A stretch of 64,000 nucleotides of DNA from Clostridium_AQ sp900552125 (GTDB lineage: Bacteria; Bacillota_I; Bacilli_A; Erysipelotrichales; Erysipelotrichaceae), in assembly GCA_037892765.1 (NCBI GenBank), contig JBBKBW010000009.1; one strand, given 5' to 3'. The notes beneath the pieces are model-generated. The model had not been told where the DNA came from and searched no databases. It saw nothing but the letters and a program-made list of their open reading frames with translations. The position numbers and the translations under genes were made by a program. Below are positions 1 through 8,018 of this stretch, piece after piece. The number at the start of each line of letters is the position of its first letter. Position 1 is the first letter of the stretch.

Positions 1-2
1 TC

Positions 3-263
3 TTTATTTTAGGTATAATTCCAATGGCAATACAATATGCCTTAGTTGATGGTATTACTGCACTATCCAATGTTAAAATTTCTCTTGCCCTATCTATGAC
101 AAGAAAAACTATTTATATTGTATCACTGCTTATACTTCCAATGATTTTTATGGCTGAAAGCATCTTTTTCGCACAGCCGATTGCAGATGTTCTTGCGACT
201 ATGATCACATCTTTTGTATTTATCAAAACATTCCCTAGTTTCATGAGAAACAATGGCATGTAG
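3..263 (+). CDS. MATE efflux transporter, C-terminal part
   Basis: This is the last ~86 residues of a gene that starts before the window. The reading frame is open from base 3, and the ATG at 24 is internal rather than a start. The sequence contains a hydrophobic stretch followed by MAESIFFAQPIADVLATMIT and a short FIKTFPSF tail. This is the usual end of MATE-family Na+/H+-drug antiporters, where the E/QP-AD motif lies in the last membrane helix. The protein would export cationic compounds across the cytoplasmic membrane; the substrate cannot be told. A strong terminator follows directly, so it ends its transcription unit. Confidence 0.75.
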   Translation, partial: FILGIIPMAIQYALVDGITALSNVKISLALSMTRKTIYIVSLLILPMIFMAESIFFAQPIADVLATMITSFVFIKTFPSFMRNNGM

Positions 264-283
264 TATACTTTACACAACGAAAC

Positions 284-322
284 AAACCTCCAGCTATTAC
301 TCTTATTAACTGGAGGTTTTTA
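284..322 (+). terminator. Rho-independent terminator after MATE gene
   Basis: A 10-bp perfect stem AAACCTCCAG / CTGGAGGTTT with a 16-nt loop is followed by T-rich sequence. It lies 20 nt past the stop codon of the upstream MATE gene. Confidence 0.85.
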
Positions 323-339
323 TATATTCAATTGTATTT

Positions 340-1050
340 TATCACGTCCATTTCTTATCTATGTTGATGTCTTTGTATAAGATATATTAGTCAAATTACA
401 ATACATTACTGATAAACTTTGAACGTTGCATTTTGAATACTATATGGACTCTGTTTATGTCTATTTCTTTCTTACCTATGTATGCGTAGTTGTCAAATGC
501 TTATCCCTACTATTTAATTGTCGCAACAGATTTCCTATTATCATAGCCTAATTTTTATAAGTGCTTCATACTTACATTCTTATTAAGCTCTGATATCACT
601 TATGACATCTTCCCATATCTATCTTCATTAAGATAAATTATTGCTTTTACATATCACTATGTTCCAGCCGTTCATAAGCTTTTTATATAGCTTCTCATGC
701 TTTTTGGAGTTTCTAGTTTTACCTAGTAGATATAATCACTTATATCTTTTCCTAATACCTTGATCCCTGTCACCAATCTTCTTTAGGCTTAAACTTCCGA
801 TGATCCACACCGTATTTTCCGAATTATGTTAGTTATTAATGGTATCTCTCTAACTTTTCTCCTACTGATAAGTTCCTCTACAAGAAACCCTTTCACGCAC
901 CAGTATTATGAACAAGTTCCATTAATCTAACTAGCTAACGTTCCCATCTTCTCACCGCTCTCTTTTTTTATTGCTATTTCTTTTTACACCTTTATTATAA
1001 CTAGTCTATCTTATATGTAAATATTATTGGAATAATATGCAATAAACTGG
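340..1050 (-). pseudogene. Gene-free stretch with decayed minus-strand coding remnant
   Basis: No intact gene of useful length lies here. Read on the minus strand, short frame-shifted pieces look protein-like, for example KYGVDHRKFKPKEDW near 790-835, then IKVLGKDISDYIY near 730-775, then IIYLNEDRYGKM near 615-655. They are separated by stops and frame changes. I take this as an old, heavily decayed gene, perhaps a mobile element, but I cannot name the family. It could also be chance. Confidence 0.25.
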
Positions 1051-1059
1051 AATTTTTTG

Positions 1060-1746
1060 TTATTTCTTTTCTATATAGCTGTGGAAAGTATCTATCATTT
1101 TAGCTTTCTTTGTCCTAGAAACAGGTAAAGATATCTTAGGTAAAATAACGGTATCGTTTTCAATCTTTAAAATATACTCCATATTCACAAGATAGCTAGC
1201 ATGAATCCACAGAAAATCATAAGGTTCAAAAAAGGCAAAAGCATCTTTCATATTTTTTCTTTCTCTGAATTCTCCGCGTTTTGTATGATATACTAACATC
1301 TTATCTTCTTTCTCTATATAGTAAATATCACTGATTTTTAGTGGTACTTTAACATTATTATAGGAAAATAGATATTCATCCTGATGATGAATCAGTTTCT
1401 TTAGATAAGGCAATATTTTTAACATTTCCTGGGAAATCTCTTTACGTTGGATATAAAATATTCTTGCGAATGGCAGTATTTCTTTCTCCGTTTCTGTCAA
1501 TTTTGATTTTATATAAATCACGATTCTTTGTGGTTTATTTAACACAAATGTCTGAGTGACTCTTGGTACTTCCATTTTCTCATGGAAAAAGACAACTTGA
1601 AAATCCTTTTCTGCTTCTACTTTTGCGAATTGTGATATTTTCTGAAAACAATAACAGCTACAATCCTCCTGCTGAAATTGCTTCGCAAATACATATAGAA
1701 TCTGTTTGGCAATTTCCTCTGTTTCTAGTATCGCGATCCGTAACAT
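1060..1746 (-). CDS. LytTR-family response regulator-like protein
   Basis: This 228-residue protein is probably a DNA-binding transcriptional regulator. The C-terminal ~100 residues (about 125-225) form a LytTR domain: VKVPLKISDIYYIEKEDKMLV, then RGEFRERKNMKDAF, then FLWIHASYLVNMEYI. The N-terminal ~115 residues have the size of a receiver domain, but the usual acidic phosphorylation cluster and the conserved Lys setting are not evident. It may therefore work without phosphorylation. The start is supported by AGAGGTGATGAATC before the ATG. No histidine kinase is adjacent; the nearest genes are the decayed stretch downstream and a broken MATE gene upstream. The target is unknown. Confidence 0.75.
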   Translation of the reverse strand: MLRIAILETEEIAKQILYVFAKQFQQEDCSCYCFQKISQFAKVEAEKDFQVVFFHEKMEVPRVTQTFVLNKPQRIVIYIKSKLTETEKEILPFARIFYIQRKEISQEMLKILPYLKKLIHHQDEYLFSYNNVKVPLKISDIYYIEKEDKMLVYHTKRGEFRERKNMKDAFAFFEPYDFLWIHASYLVNMEYILKIENDTVILPKISLPVSRTKKAKMIDTFHSYIEKK

Positions 1747-1832
1747 GATTCATCACCTCTTTTTCTACAATAATATGCTTTTCACTTATATTATAACGCT
1801 AGTATTTCTTTGCGTATAGTTTATATTCTTAA

Positions 1833-1856
1833 TAAAAATGACTGCATAATGCAGTC
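1833..1856 (-). terminator. Terminator of the broken MATE gene
   Basis: On the minus strand, stem GACTGCA-TTA-TGCAGTC is followed by ATTTTTATT. It lies 8 nt past the stop that would close the reconstructed MATE reading frame, which supports that reconstruction. Confidence 0.8.
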
Positions 1857-1863
1857 TAAATCG

Positions 1864-3205
1864 TTACATAGTTGCTTGCTTTTTACGAAACATAAATTCT
1901 TTAGTAAATTTAGCCATCATATAAATAGCATATACCGCAACGATTAATTCTGTTAGAGGCATTGCGAACCATAATGTATCTGCACTAAATACAATTGGTA
2001 AGATGTAGATAATCCGCTTATTATTAAACCACGTGCTACAGAAACAATAAATGCTACATTAGGTTTCATAATAGCTTGGAAATAATAAGTAGAAAAGATA
2101 TTGATTGGCAACAATAAGAATGATAAACCATAAGTAGAAATAATAGATGGAGCTATTTCTAATACTTCTTTTGTTGGTGTCATAAAAATATGAATGAATT
2201 GATTTGGTATCGTTAAACAAAGAACTGTCCATAATATTGCAAAGAATCCTGCTGTATATAAGGCGTATTTTAAGGTTTCCTTTACTCTGTCCCATTTTCC
2301 AGCACCATAGTTTGTTGAGAATATAGGCTGTGATGCTTGTCCAACACTATATGCACAACATTGAACAAATGTACTGACATTAACAATAACCCCGTAAATA
2401 GATAAGGCATTTGTTCCTAAATATGTCATAATCTGTCGATTGAATAATATAGTCAATATTCCCATCGCAATATCAATAAAGAAAGTTGAAAATCCTGTTA
2501 TGCATATCTTTTTAAATTGTTGTAAAGGCTGTGAAGGTTTTACAAGACGTAATGTATTTTTCTTTGTTAAGAAATGACTACACATTACTAAGATAGAGAT
2601 AATAGAACCTATGGCAGTAGCTAATCCTGCTCCCATAGCACCCATATTACATGTAAAGACAAAGAAATAATCTCCAAAAACATTGAAAACTCCTCCTGCT
2701 AAAACAGCTGCTGTTGCTAAAGCAGGATTTTTATCATTTCTTAAATAAGCGGCCATAGCCTGTGTAAATAAGAAACATGGTATTACAAATTTAATTGGAT
2801 ATACATATTCACGTGCTAATGTTAATATTGATTCATCAGCACCAAATAACATCAATAATTCTTTATCAAAGAAAATAATAACGAATCAGGCAATTAAAGA
2901 AAATACAATAGCTCCTAATATGGAAACTGTAAAGTATTCATTTGAACTATCCTCTTTATCTTTGGACTGCCCTCGAATCGTACTAAAAATAACGGATCCA
3001 CCAATTCCCATAAGAAGTCCTAAACTATAAATAATATTCCAGATAGGGGCTACAACAGCTAGAGCCGCGGTTCCTGCTGAACCGTGATACTGTCCTACCA
3101 TTGCCATGTCCACAATCGAATAAATGGAAGTAATCAAGGCACTTCCAAATGCAGCTAATAAATATTTAAAGTATAGTGTTTTTATTTTTCCTGTTAAAAA
3201 TCCAT
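1864..3205 (-). pseudogene. Broken MATE-family efflux transporter
   Basis: Two same-frame open pieces (3284-2886 and 2855-1953) plus a third in another frame (about 2012-1864) together make one MATE transporter of about 445 residues. I see three lesions. Just after the likely start ATG at 3205-3203 (RBS AAGGAGAAAAGAA), a run of five Ts (3200-3196) is one base short, so the frame dies at once. An in-frame TGA at 2888-2886 separates SILGAIVFSLIA from FVIIFFDKELLMLFGADES. A single-base deletion near 2011-2013 throws out the C-terminus, which reads IYILPIVFSADTLWFAMPLT in the shifted frame and ends at TAA 1866-1864. The promoter, structured leader and terminator are still present. MATE proteins export cationic drugs using Na+ or H+ gradients; this copy should be inactive. 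Confidence 0.85.
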
Positions 3206-3225
3206 TTCTTTTCTCCTTCCAAAAC

Positions 3226-3274
3226 AAAAAAATGCCGGATAAGATTTCAGGCATCTCAGCCCGTGCTCTTATCC
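3226..3274 (-). promoter_or_regulatory. Attenuator-like leader of the MATE pseudogene
   Basis: On the minus strand an 8-bp perfect stem GGATAAGA/TCTTATCC (3274-3267 with 3244-3237) overlaps a terminator-like hairpin ATGCC...GGCAT (3254-3250 with 3236-3232) followed by seven Ts (3232-3226). The two pairings cross, so they should be mutually exclusive, as in a transcription attenuator. The RBS and start lie just downstream. I do not recognise a known riboswitch class. Confidence 0.5.
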
Positions 3275-3321
3275 AGCTCATCATTTCTAATGAATGACTT
3301 ACCCTCCGTGCAAGTACTATT

Positions 3322-3350
3322 ATTTTATTGATAATTTACGAATTTGTCAA
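3322..3350 (-). promoter_or_regulatory. Promoter of the MATE pseudogene
   Basis: On the minus strand, TTGACA (3350-3345), a 17-nt spacer and TAAAAT (3327-3322) form a near-consensus sigma-A promoter. Transcription would begin near 3314, giving a leader of about 110 nt before the ATG at 3205. Confidence 0.75.
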
Positions 3351-3419
3351 TAAATCAAACTAAAATGTATGATATCTTTTTCATAATTTTATATATTTTA
3401 TAAGACCTATTTCAAAATA

Positions 3420-3446
3420 TAAAAGAGTCAATTTTTTACTGACTCT
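3420..3446 (-). terminator. murA terminator
   Basis: Stem AGAGTCA/TGACTCT with a 9-nt loop is followed by TTTTATATTTT on the minus strand, immediately after the murA stop. Confidence 0.8.
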
Positions 3447-3447
3447 A

Positions 3448-4710
3448 TTATTCCACTGTTTCTCTCCAGATTTTAGCTCCTAAAGCTGTTAGTTTATCAT
3501 CTAAATGCTCATAACCACGTTCAATATGATAAATATTATGAATCGTAGTTACTCCATCCGCAATCAATCCCGCTATAACTAAACAAGCTCCACAGCGTAA
3601 ATCTGTCGCATATACCTCTGCTCCTGATAATGGTGTTGGCCCATTAATAAAGGAACTTGGAATCATAACATTGATATTGGCTCCCATTTTGTTTAATTCC
3701 TGACAATGTTTAAATCGCTCAGTATATATAGTTTCAGTCACGATAGATTGTCCTTCTACCTGCGTTAATAGTGCAGTCAAAGGCTGTTGTATATCTGTTG
3801 CGAAACCAGGGTATGGTAATGTCTTTATATCGGTAGCCTTTAAGTTTTTGGAAGAACGTATTACTACATTATCTACATCAATCTCCATATTGCAGCCTAT
3901 TTCTTTTAATTTAGATAATAGTGCTTCTAAATGATGCGGAATAATGTTTTCTATACGTACCTCTTTAGCCGCAGCTGCAGCTAAAACAATATAGGTTGCT
4001 GCCTCAATACGATCAGGAATAATTTCATGGAAACAGCCGCCTAAGCTGTCTACACCATCAATCGTAATAACATTTGTCCCAGCACCTCGAATATTTGCGC
4101 CCATTTTATTCAACAAGGTCGCAACATCAATAATTTCTGGTTCTTTTGCTGCATTTTCAATGGTTGTTCTTCCTTTGGCATATACTGCTGCCATCATAAT
4201 ATTAATCGTAGCACCTACGCTTGCGATATCTAAAAAGATTTTAGTACCTACTAATTCCTTCGCATCTAAAATATAACTGCCATGGTCATAACGAATTTCT
4301 GCACCTAATGCTTCAAATCCCTTTAAATGCAAGTCAATCGGTCTAGGCCCTAAATAACAACCTCCAGGCATCTTTATCTCAACATGTCCATATTTTCCTA
4401 ACAATGCGCCCATAAAATAATAAGAAGCACGTAGTTTATTAACTGCATCTTGAATTAATGGACGATTTTCCATTGTGGTAGGATCTATTACTATAGTGTC
4501 ACTAGATCGTATATCAACCATAACACCTAAGCTCTTCAACAAATCAGACAATGATTGTACATCAGATATATCAGGAACGCCACAAATAGTAACTGGACCA
4601 TTCGCCAATATTGCCGCAGGAATCAAGGCAACTGTAGCATTTTTTGATCCGCTTATTCTTACTGTTCCCTCTAATTCGTGCTTACCTTCAATTTTTATTA
4701 CTTCTTCCAT
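3448..4710 (-). CDS. murA: UDP-N-acetylglucosamine 1-carboxyvinyltransferase
   Basis: MurA transfers enolpyruvate from PEP to UDP-GlcNAc, the first committed step of peptidoglycan synthesis, in the cytoplasm. The 420-residue length is normal for the family. Visible landmarks are ISGSKNA near residue 20 (substrate Lys23), PGGCYLGPRPIDLH with the catalytic, fosfomycin-reactive Cys near residue 117, YPGFATDIQ with the catalytic Asp, and the C-terminal HIERGYEHLDDKL. The DLRCGACL motif has Cys where Ala is common, close to the phosphate-binding Arg. Low-GC Gram-positives often have two MurA copies; from this sequence alone I cannot say whether this is the murA or the murZ (murAB) type. GAAGGAGAATTGTC precedes the ATG. 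The gene is monocistronic with its own terminator and is divergent from the DUF1846 gene. Confidence 0.95.
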   Translation of the reverse strand: MEEVIKIEGKHELEGTVRISGSKNATVALIPAAILANGPVTICGVPDISDVQSLSDLLKSLGVMVDIRSSDTIVIDPTTMENRPLIQDAVNKLRASYYFMGALLGKYGHVEIKMPGGCYLGPRPIDLHLKGFEALGAEIRYDHGSYILDAKELVGTKIFLDIASVGATINIMMAAVYAKGRTTIENAAKEPEIIDVATLLNKMGANIRGAGTNVITIDGVDSLGGCFHEIIPDRIEAATYIVLAAAAAKEVRIENIIPHHLEALLSKLKEIGCNMEIDVDNVVIRSSKNLKATDIKTLPYPGFATDIQQPLTALLTQVEGQSIVTETIYTERFKHCQELNKMGANINVMIPSSFINGPTPLSGAEVYATDLRCGACLVIAGLIADGVTTIHNIYHIERGYEHLDDKLTALGAKIWRETVE

Positions 4711-5041
4711 GACAATTCTCCTTCCAGTATTACTATTTTATTGTATTTGTTTATTCTTGTGATTCTTTAATGTGCAAAATCGCATTATTATTATAAAGCA
4801 TTTCAAGGCAGATATCTATATAAAATAAGAATTCTTAAAAACTCTTTGTTTTTTTATTGATTTTCAATTGAAATATATCTCTTTTCTACAAAATTTTTAC
4901 ATTTATTCTCAATTTTTATAGAATTGAGAGAGTTTATACCTATGAATATAAAATTTCATTTTTTTACTTTTTTAATTAGTAAATATTCATCTTTTTTGGT
5001 ATAATACGTTATTGTAAATAAATTGAGATAGGAGTGATAAT
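4711..5041. other. Divergent intergenic region murA / DUF1846
   Basis: This AT-rich spacer holds the promoters of both neighbours. It contains an 8-bp inverted repeat TCTCAATT/AATTGAGA (4907-4914 and 4922-4929, 7-nt loop) of unknown role. No gene is seen. Confidence 0.5.
4997..5005 (+). promoter_or_regulatory. Extended -10 promoter of the DUF1846 gene
   Basis: TGGTATAAT is an extended -10 element (TGn plus a perfect TATAAT), 37 nt before the start codon. No good -35 is visible, as is common for extended -10 promoters. Confidence 0.6.
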
Positions 5042-6526
5042 ATGCAAGAGCTGGCATTTGATAATGATCAGTATTTAAAACTACAATCAAAACACATTTT
5101 GGAACGAATTAGTCAATTTGACAACAAATTATACCTTGAATTTGGTGGCAAGTTATTTGATGACCATCATGCTTCAAGAGTATTGCCTGGATTTCAGCCT
5201 GACAGTAAACTTAAAATGCTTCTTGAGTTAAAGGACAAAGTTGAAATCGTAATTGCGGTTTCCGCAAATGATATTGAGAAAAACAAAATACGCAGTGATA
5301 TGGGAATTACCTACGATGTGGAAGTATTACGTTTAATTGATGCTTTCCGTGGAACTGGTTTATATGTAGGCAGTGTTGTTATTACACAATATGCTAATCA
5401 GGCATCTGCTGATACATTTAAAGCCCATTTAGAGCATTTAGGTGTAAGCGTATATCTACACTACCCTATTGCTGGATATCCAAATAATATCCCACACATT
5501 GTATCTGATGAAGGTTACGGAAAAAATGATTATATTGAAACTAGTAAACCATTGATTGTAGTAACCGCTCCTGGACCAGGTTCTGGTAAAATGGCTACTT
5601 GTTTATCTCAGCTATATCATGAACATAAACGTGGTATTAAAGCTGGATATGCAAAGTTTGAAACATTCCCAATCTGGAATCTTCCTCTAAAACATCCTGT
5701 TAATCTAGCTTATGAAGCTGCAACTGCAGACTTAAATGATATTAACATGATTGACCCTTTCCATTTAGAAGCTTATGGCGAAACTACTGTAAATTATAAT
5801 CGAGATGTTGAAATTTTCCCTGTATTAAACGCTATGTTTGAACAGATTTTAGGAACTAGTCCTTATAAATCACCTACTGATATGGGAGTAAACATGGCTG
5901 GTTACTGTATTATAAATGATGATGCAGCACGTCGTGCCAGCAATGACGAAATAATTCGTCGTTATTATAAAGCAAAAGTAGACTTTAAAAAAGGATATAC
6001 AACAGAAGATACAATTGGTAAAATTGAAATCATTATGTCACAGGCTAACATTCAAGCCAGTGATCGTAGAGTAGTTGCTCCTGCCCTTGAAAAAGCAGAA
6101 ACTACTGGAGCTCCAGCAGTCGCAATTGAATTAAGCGATGGAAGAATTGTAACAGGAAAGACTACGTCATTACTAGGAGCTAGCTCTGCAGCTTTATTAA
6201 ACGCATTGAAAGCACTTGGTAATATTAATGATGAAATACCATTAATTTCTCCAAATATCATTGAGCCAATTCAAAAGCTAAAAGTTAACTCTCTTGGAAA
6301 TCATAATCCTAGATTACATACTGATGAAGTATTAATAGCTCTTGCGATTAGTGCTACAACAAATCCAGTTTCTCATCTTGCTATGCAGCAACTTGATAAA
6401 CTTAAAAATTGTGAAGCACATAGTACAGTCATTCTTTCTCAAGTAGATGCAAATACATTTAGAAAAATAAAAGTAAATCTGACTTGTGAAGATAAATATC
6501 AGACTAAAAAGCTATATCATAGATAA
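5042..6526 (+). CDS. DUF1846/UPF0371 family protein
   Basis: This 494-residue soluble protein belongs to the DUF1846 (UPF0371) family, of usual length (~500). Structures of the family exist but its function is not established. Recognisable parts are FGGKLFDDHHASRVLPGF near residue 35, a central TAPGPGSGKMATCLSQLYHE (about 178-197) that looks like a P-loop-type phosphate-binding turn, YAKFETFPIWNLPLKHPVN, and the C-terminal NPRLHTDEVLIALAISATTN. The start ATG is preceded by AGGAGTGATAAT. It stands alone with its own extended -10 promoter and terminator, so context gives no functional clue. The family is frequent in gut Firmicutes and Fusobacteria. Confidence 0.85.
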   Translation: MQELAFDNDQYLKLQSKHILERISQFDNKLYLEFGGKLFDDHHASRVLPGFQPDSKLKMLLELKDKVEIVIAVSANDIEKNKIRSDMGITYDVEVLRLIDAFRGTGLYVGSVVITQYANQASADTFKAHLEHLGVSVYLHYPIAGYPNNIPHIVSDEGYGKNDYIETSKPLIVVTAPGPGSGKMATCLSQLYHEHKRGIKAGYAKFETFPIWNLPLKHPVNLAYEAATADLNDINMIDPFHLEAYGETTVNYNRDVEIFPVLNAMFEQILGTSPYKSPTDMGVNMAGYCIINDDAARRASNDEIIRRYYKAKVDFKKGYTTEDTIGKIEIIMSQANIQASDRRVVAPALEKAETTGAPAVAIELSDGRIVTGKTTSLLGASSAALLNALKALGNINDEIPLISPNIIEPIQKLKVNSLGNHNPRLHTDEVLIALAISATTNPVSHLAMQQLDKLKNCEAHSTVILSQVDANTFRKIKVNLTCEDKYQTKKLYHR

Positions 6527-6546
6527 ACGATAAGAAAAAGTAGAAA

Positions 6547-6578
6547 AACGAGGTTTCTTTCATGGAAATCTCGTTTTT
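6547..6578 (+). terminator. Terminator of the DUF1846 gene
   Basis: Stem AACGAG-GTTTC / GGAAAT-CTCGTT (about 11 bp with one G-U) is followed by TTTTTAT. Confidence 0.8.
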
Positions 6579-6590
6579 ATATGTAATTAA

Positions 6591-7001
6591 CTATGTCCGA
6601 TTCTTTAATAAATCATTTATTGTATTAATATCTTTACGATATATAAAGTAAATATAAATCTGTAATAAAAAATAAATACCTAAACACACAAAAGTATTGG
6701 AAATAATGTTAACTAGAATGAATGGGATCCCTTGTATCAGAAATATATCAATATATAGTAAACTTAAATAAATAATCCATTTAGTAACATAATAAGTTAT
6801 ACTATATTTAAATGAGATAAAAGAGAATATATATTCTATTAATGCAAATAAAGGCCCTATTATCAGTATATTTAAAATATAATTGAATGAAGTGGTTAAA
6901 CCCAAATTATTAATTGCATTCCATAGTAAACAAATAACACTGCCATAACATCCAAATGGCAAATAATCTTTAAGATATCTTTTTACATATATATTTTTCA
7001 T
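6591..7001 (-). CDS. DUF3021-type membrane protein, LytTR partner
   Basis: This 136-residue protein has four predicted membrane helices (about 16-33, 41-62, 70-90 and 95-118) and a charged C-terminal tail (YRKDINTINDLLKNRT). Its size, topology and position directly behind a small LytTR gene match the DUF3021 family. By analogy with two-gene LytTR regulatory systems of streptococci, such a membrane protein may hold its LytTR partner inactive until a signal is sensed; this role is inference. The start overlaps the LytTR stop by 4 nt, so the two are translationally coupled. No transporter or bacteriocin gene is adjacent to identify a target. Confidence 0.7.
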   Translation of the reverse strand: MKNIYVKRYLKDYLPFGCYGSVICLLWNAINNLGLTTSFNYILNILIIGPLFALIEYIFSFISFKYSITYYVTKWIIYLSLLYIDIFLIQGIPFILVNIISNTFVCLGIYFLLQIYIYFIYRKDINTINDLLKNRT

Positions 7002-7444
7002 AAGCCCTCCCTAATAAGCTTTTCTTTCAAAACTTTCAAATAAGCACGACTTGTCAGTAGCTTTTCTCCGTTTGTTAATGTTAATAATAAACGATGGTTT
7101 TTATACGATTTTACGTTCTTTAAATATTGAATATTAACTAAAGCATTTTTACGTATTCGGCAAAATGATGTACCTGATAATTCTTTTTCAATAGAAGATA
7201 ACGAAGATTTGTATATAAATGTATCCTTTTCTGTATTAATTAAAGTTTTACCATCAATGGATTCTATGTACCATATATCTCTTAAATTAATATAATAATC
7301 TCTATCTTCTTGGTATGCTAATAGTTTTCGATCAAATTGTTCAATATAACAAACTAATGGATTTAACCATTTTTCATATTTCTTAACTCTAATTATCACC
7401 TCATTCCCGTTATAAAATTGATTTTCTTCAATATGTACATTCAT
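6998..7444 (-). CDS. Small LytTR DNA-binding regulator
   Basis: This 148-residue protein is essentially a stand-alone LytTR domain. An ~45-residue N-terminal strand-rich region is followed by LAYQEDRDYYINLRDIWYIE, then KTLINTEKDTFIYKSSLSSI, then FCRIRKNALVNIQYL and a GEKLLTSRAYLKVLKEKL end. There is no receiver domain, so control is expected through the overlapping DUF3021 membrane protein and not through phosphorylation. GGAGGAGTCAT precedes the ATG. LytTR domains bind paired direct repeats upstream of target promoters. The pair may autoregulate, but I could not identify a convincing repeat pair. Confidence 0.8.
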   Translation of the reverse strand: MNVHIEENQFYNGNEVIIRVKKYEKWLNPLVCYIEQFDRKLLAYQEDRDYYINLRDIWYIESIDGKTLINTEKDTFIYKSSLSSIEKELSGTSFCRIRKNALVNIQYLKNVKSYKNHRLLLTLTNGEKLLTSRAYLKVLKEKLIREGL

Positions 7445-7540
7445 ATGACTCCTCCCTTCTTGACTATAGATTACAGTATTTACTTTCTTATTTCATTATT
7501 TTCTTTTCAAAATGCATTTTTTACATTATGACATACCAAT

Positions 7541-7563
7541 TTTATGCAATCTAATTGCATAAA
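7541..7563. promoter_or_regulatory. 23-bp palindromic operator candidate
   Basis: TTTATGCAAT - CTA - ATTGCATAAA is a perfect inverted repeat with 10-bp arms. It ends at the base before the -35 element of the ArsC-like/MntR-like operon and also lies upstream of the divergent LytTR gene. It is a good operator candidate for the encoded DtxR/MntR-type repressor, but this is inference. Confidence 0.55.
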
Positions 7564-7591
7564 TTACAATTTAAAGTTATGATTATATAGT
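7564..7591 (+). promoter_or_regulatory. Promoter of the ArsC-like/MntR-like operon
   Basis: TTACAA (7564-7569), a 16-nt spacer and TATAGT (7586-7591) form a plausible sigma-A promoter 32 nt before the ATG, with the palindrome abutting the -35. Confidence 0.5.
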
Positions 7592-7622
7592 ATACACAAT
7601 TAAAGAAGGCAGGTGTAAATTT

Positions 7623-7979
7623 ATGTTATTTATTGAATATCCACCCTGTTCGACATGTAAGAAAGCTAAAAAGTTTCTTATTGAACATGGAGCAGAATTT
7701 ACTGCTAGACACATTGTAGAAGATACTCCGACAAAGGAAGAGCTTCGTACATGGTGGAAACAAAGCAACCTGGAATTGAAGAAATTTTTCAATACATCTG
7801 GAAAGCTTTATAAAGAAATGCAATTAAAAGATCGCTTAAAAGATATGAGTGATGAAGAACTGTTAACTTTGCTAAGCGAAAATGGAATGTTAATTAAGCG
7901 TCCTATTTTAGTTTCTGAAAAAGGAATTTTAGTTGGTTTTCAGGAAGATAGTTATAAAAAACTATGTTCAGAAGAATAA
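7623..7979 (+). CDS. ArsC/Spx-superfamily thioredoxin-fold protein
   Basis: This 118-residue protein has the ArsC/Spx/YusI fold. It starts MLFIEYPPCSTCKKAKKFL with a CxxC (Cys9, Cys12) redox motif and has the family signature KRPILVSEKGILVGF (about 91-105). It lacks the C-terminal RNA-polymerase-binding features that would mark it as true Spx. An arsenate-reductase-like or general thiol oxidoreductase role is more likely, and no arsenic genes are nearby. The ATG follows AAGGCAGGTGTAAATTT. It is co-oriented with and 39 nt upstream of an MntR-like regulator gene, sharing one promoter. Confidence 0.8.
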   Translation: MLFIEYPPCSTCKKAKKFLIEHGAEFTARHIVEDTPTKEELRTWWKQSNLELKKFFNTSGKLYKEMQLKDRLKDMSDEELLTLLSENGMLIKRPILVSEKGILVGFQEDSYKKLCSEE

Positions 7980-8018
7980 ATATATGTTATATTGATAATT
8001 GATTTAGAGGTGAAATGT

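Noticed and set aside
2886..2888. UGA read as tryptophan (alternative genetic code) to explain the in-frame stop in the MATE gene
   Set aside because: TGA serves as the natural stop of other genes in the window (for example the AraC gene at 39581-39583), and the MATE gene has two further frame lesions.
3226..3320. TPP or guanidine-II riboswitch in the MATE leader (CTGAGA and twin ACGG elements)
   Set aside because: The order and pairing of conserved segments do not fit: the TPP GATAATGCC-type part is missing, and the first ACGG is not closed by a proper C-G hairpin. Kept only as an unclassified leader.
7623..7979. Calling this gene spx
   Set aside because: The CxxC and RPI-type motif are shared by the whole ArsC/YusI/Spx group and the regulator-specific C-terminal features are not evident.
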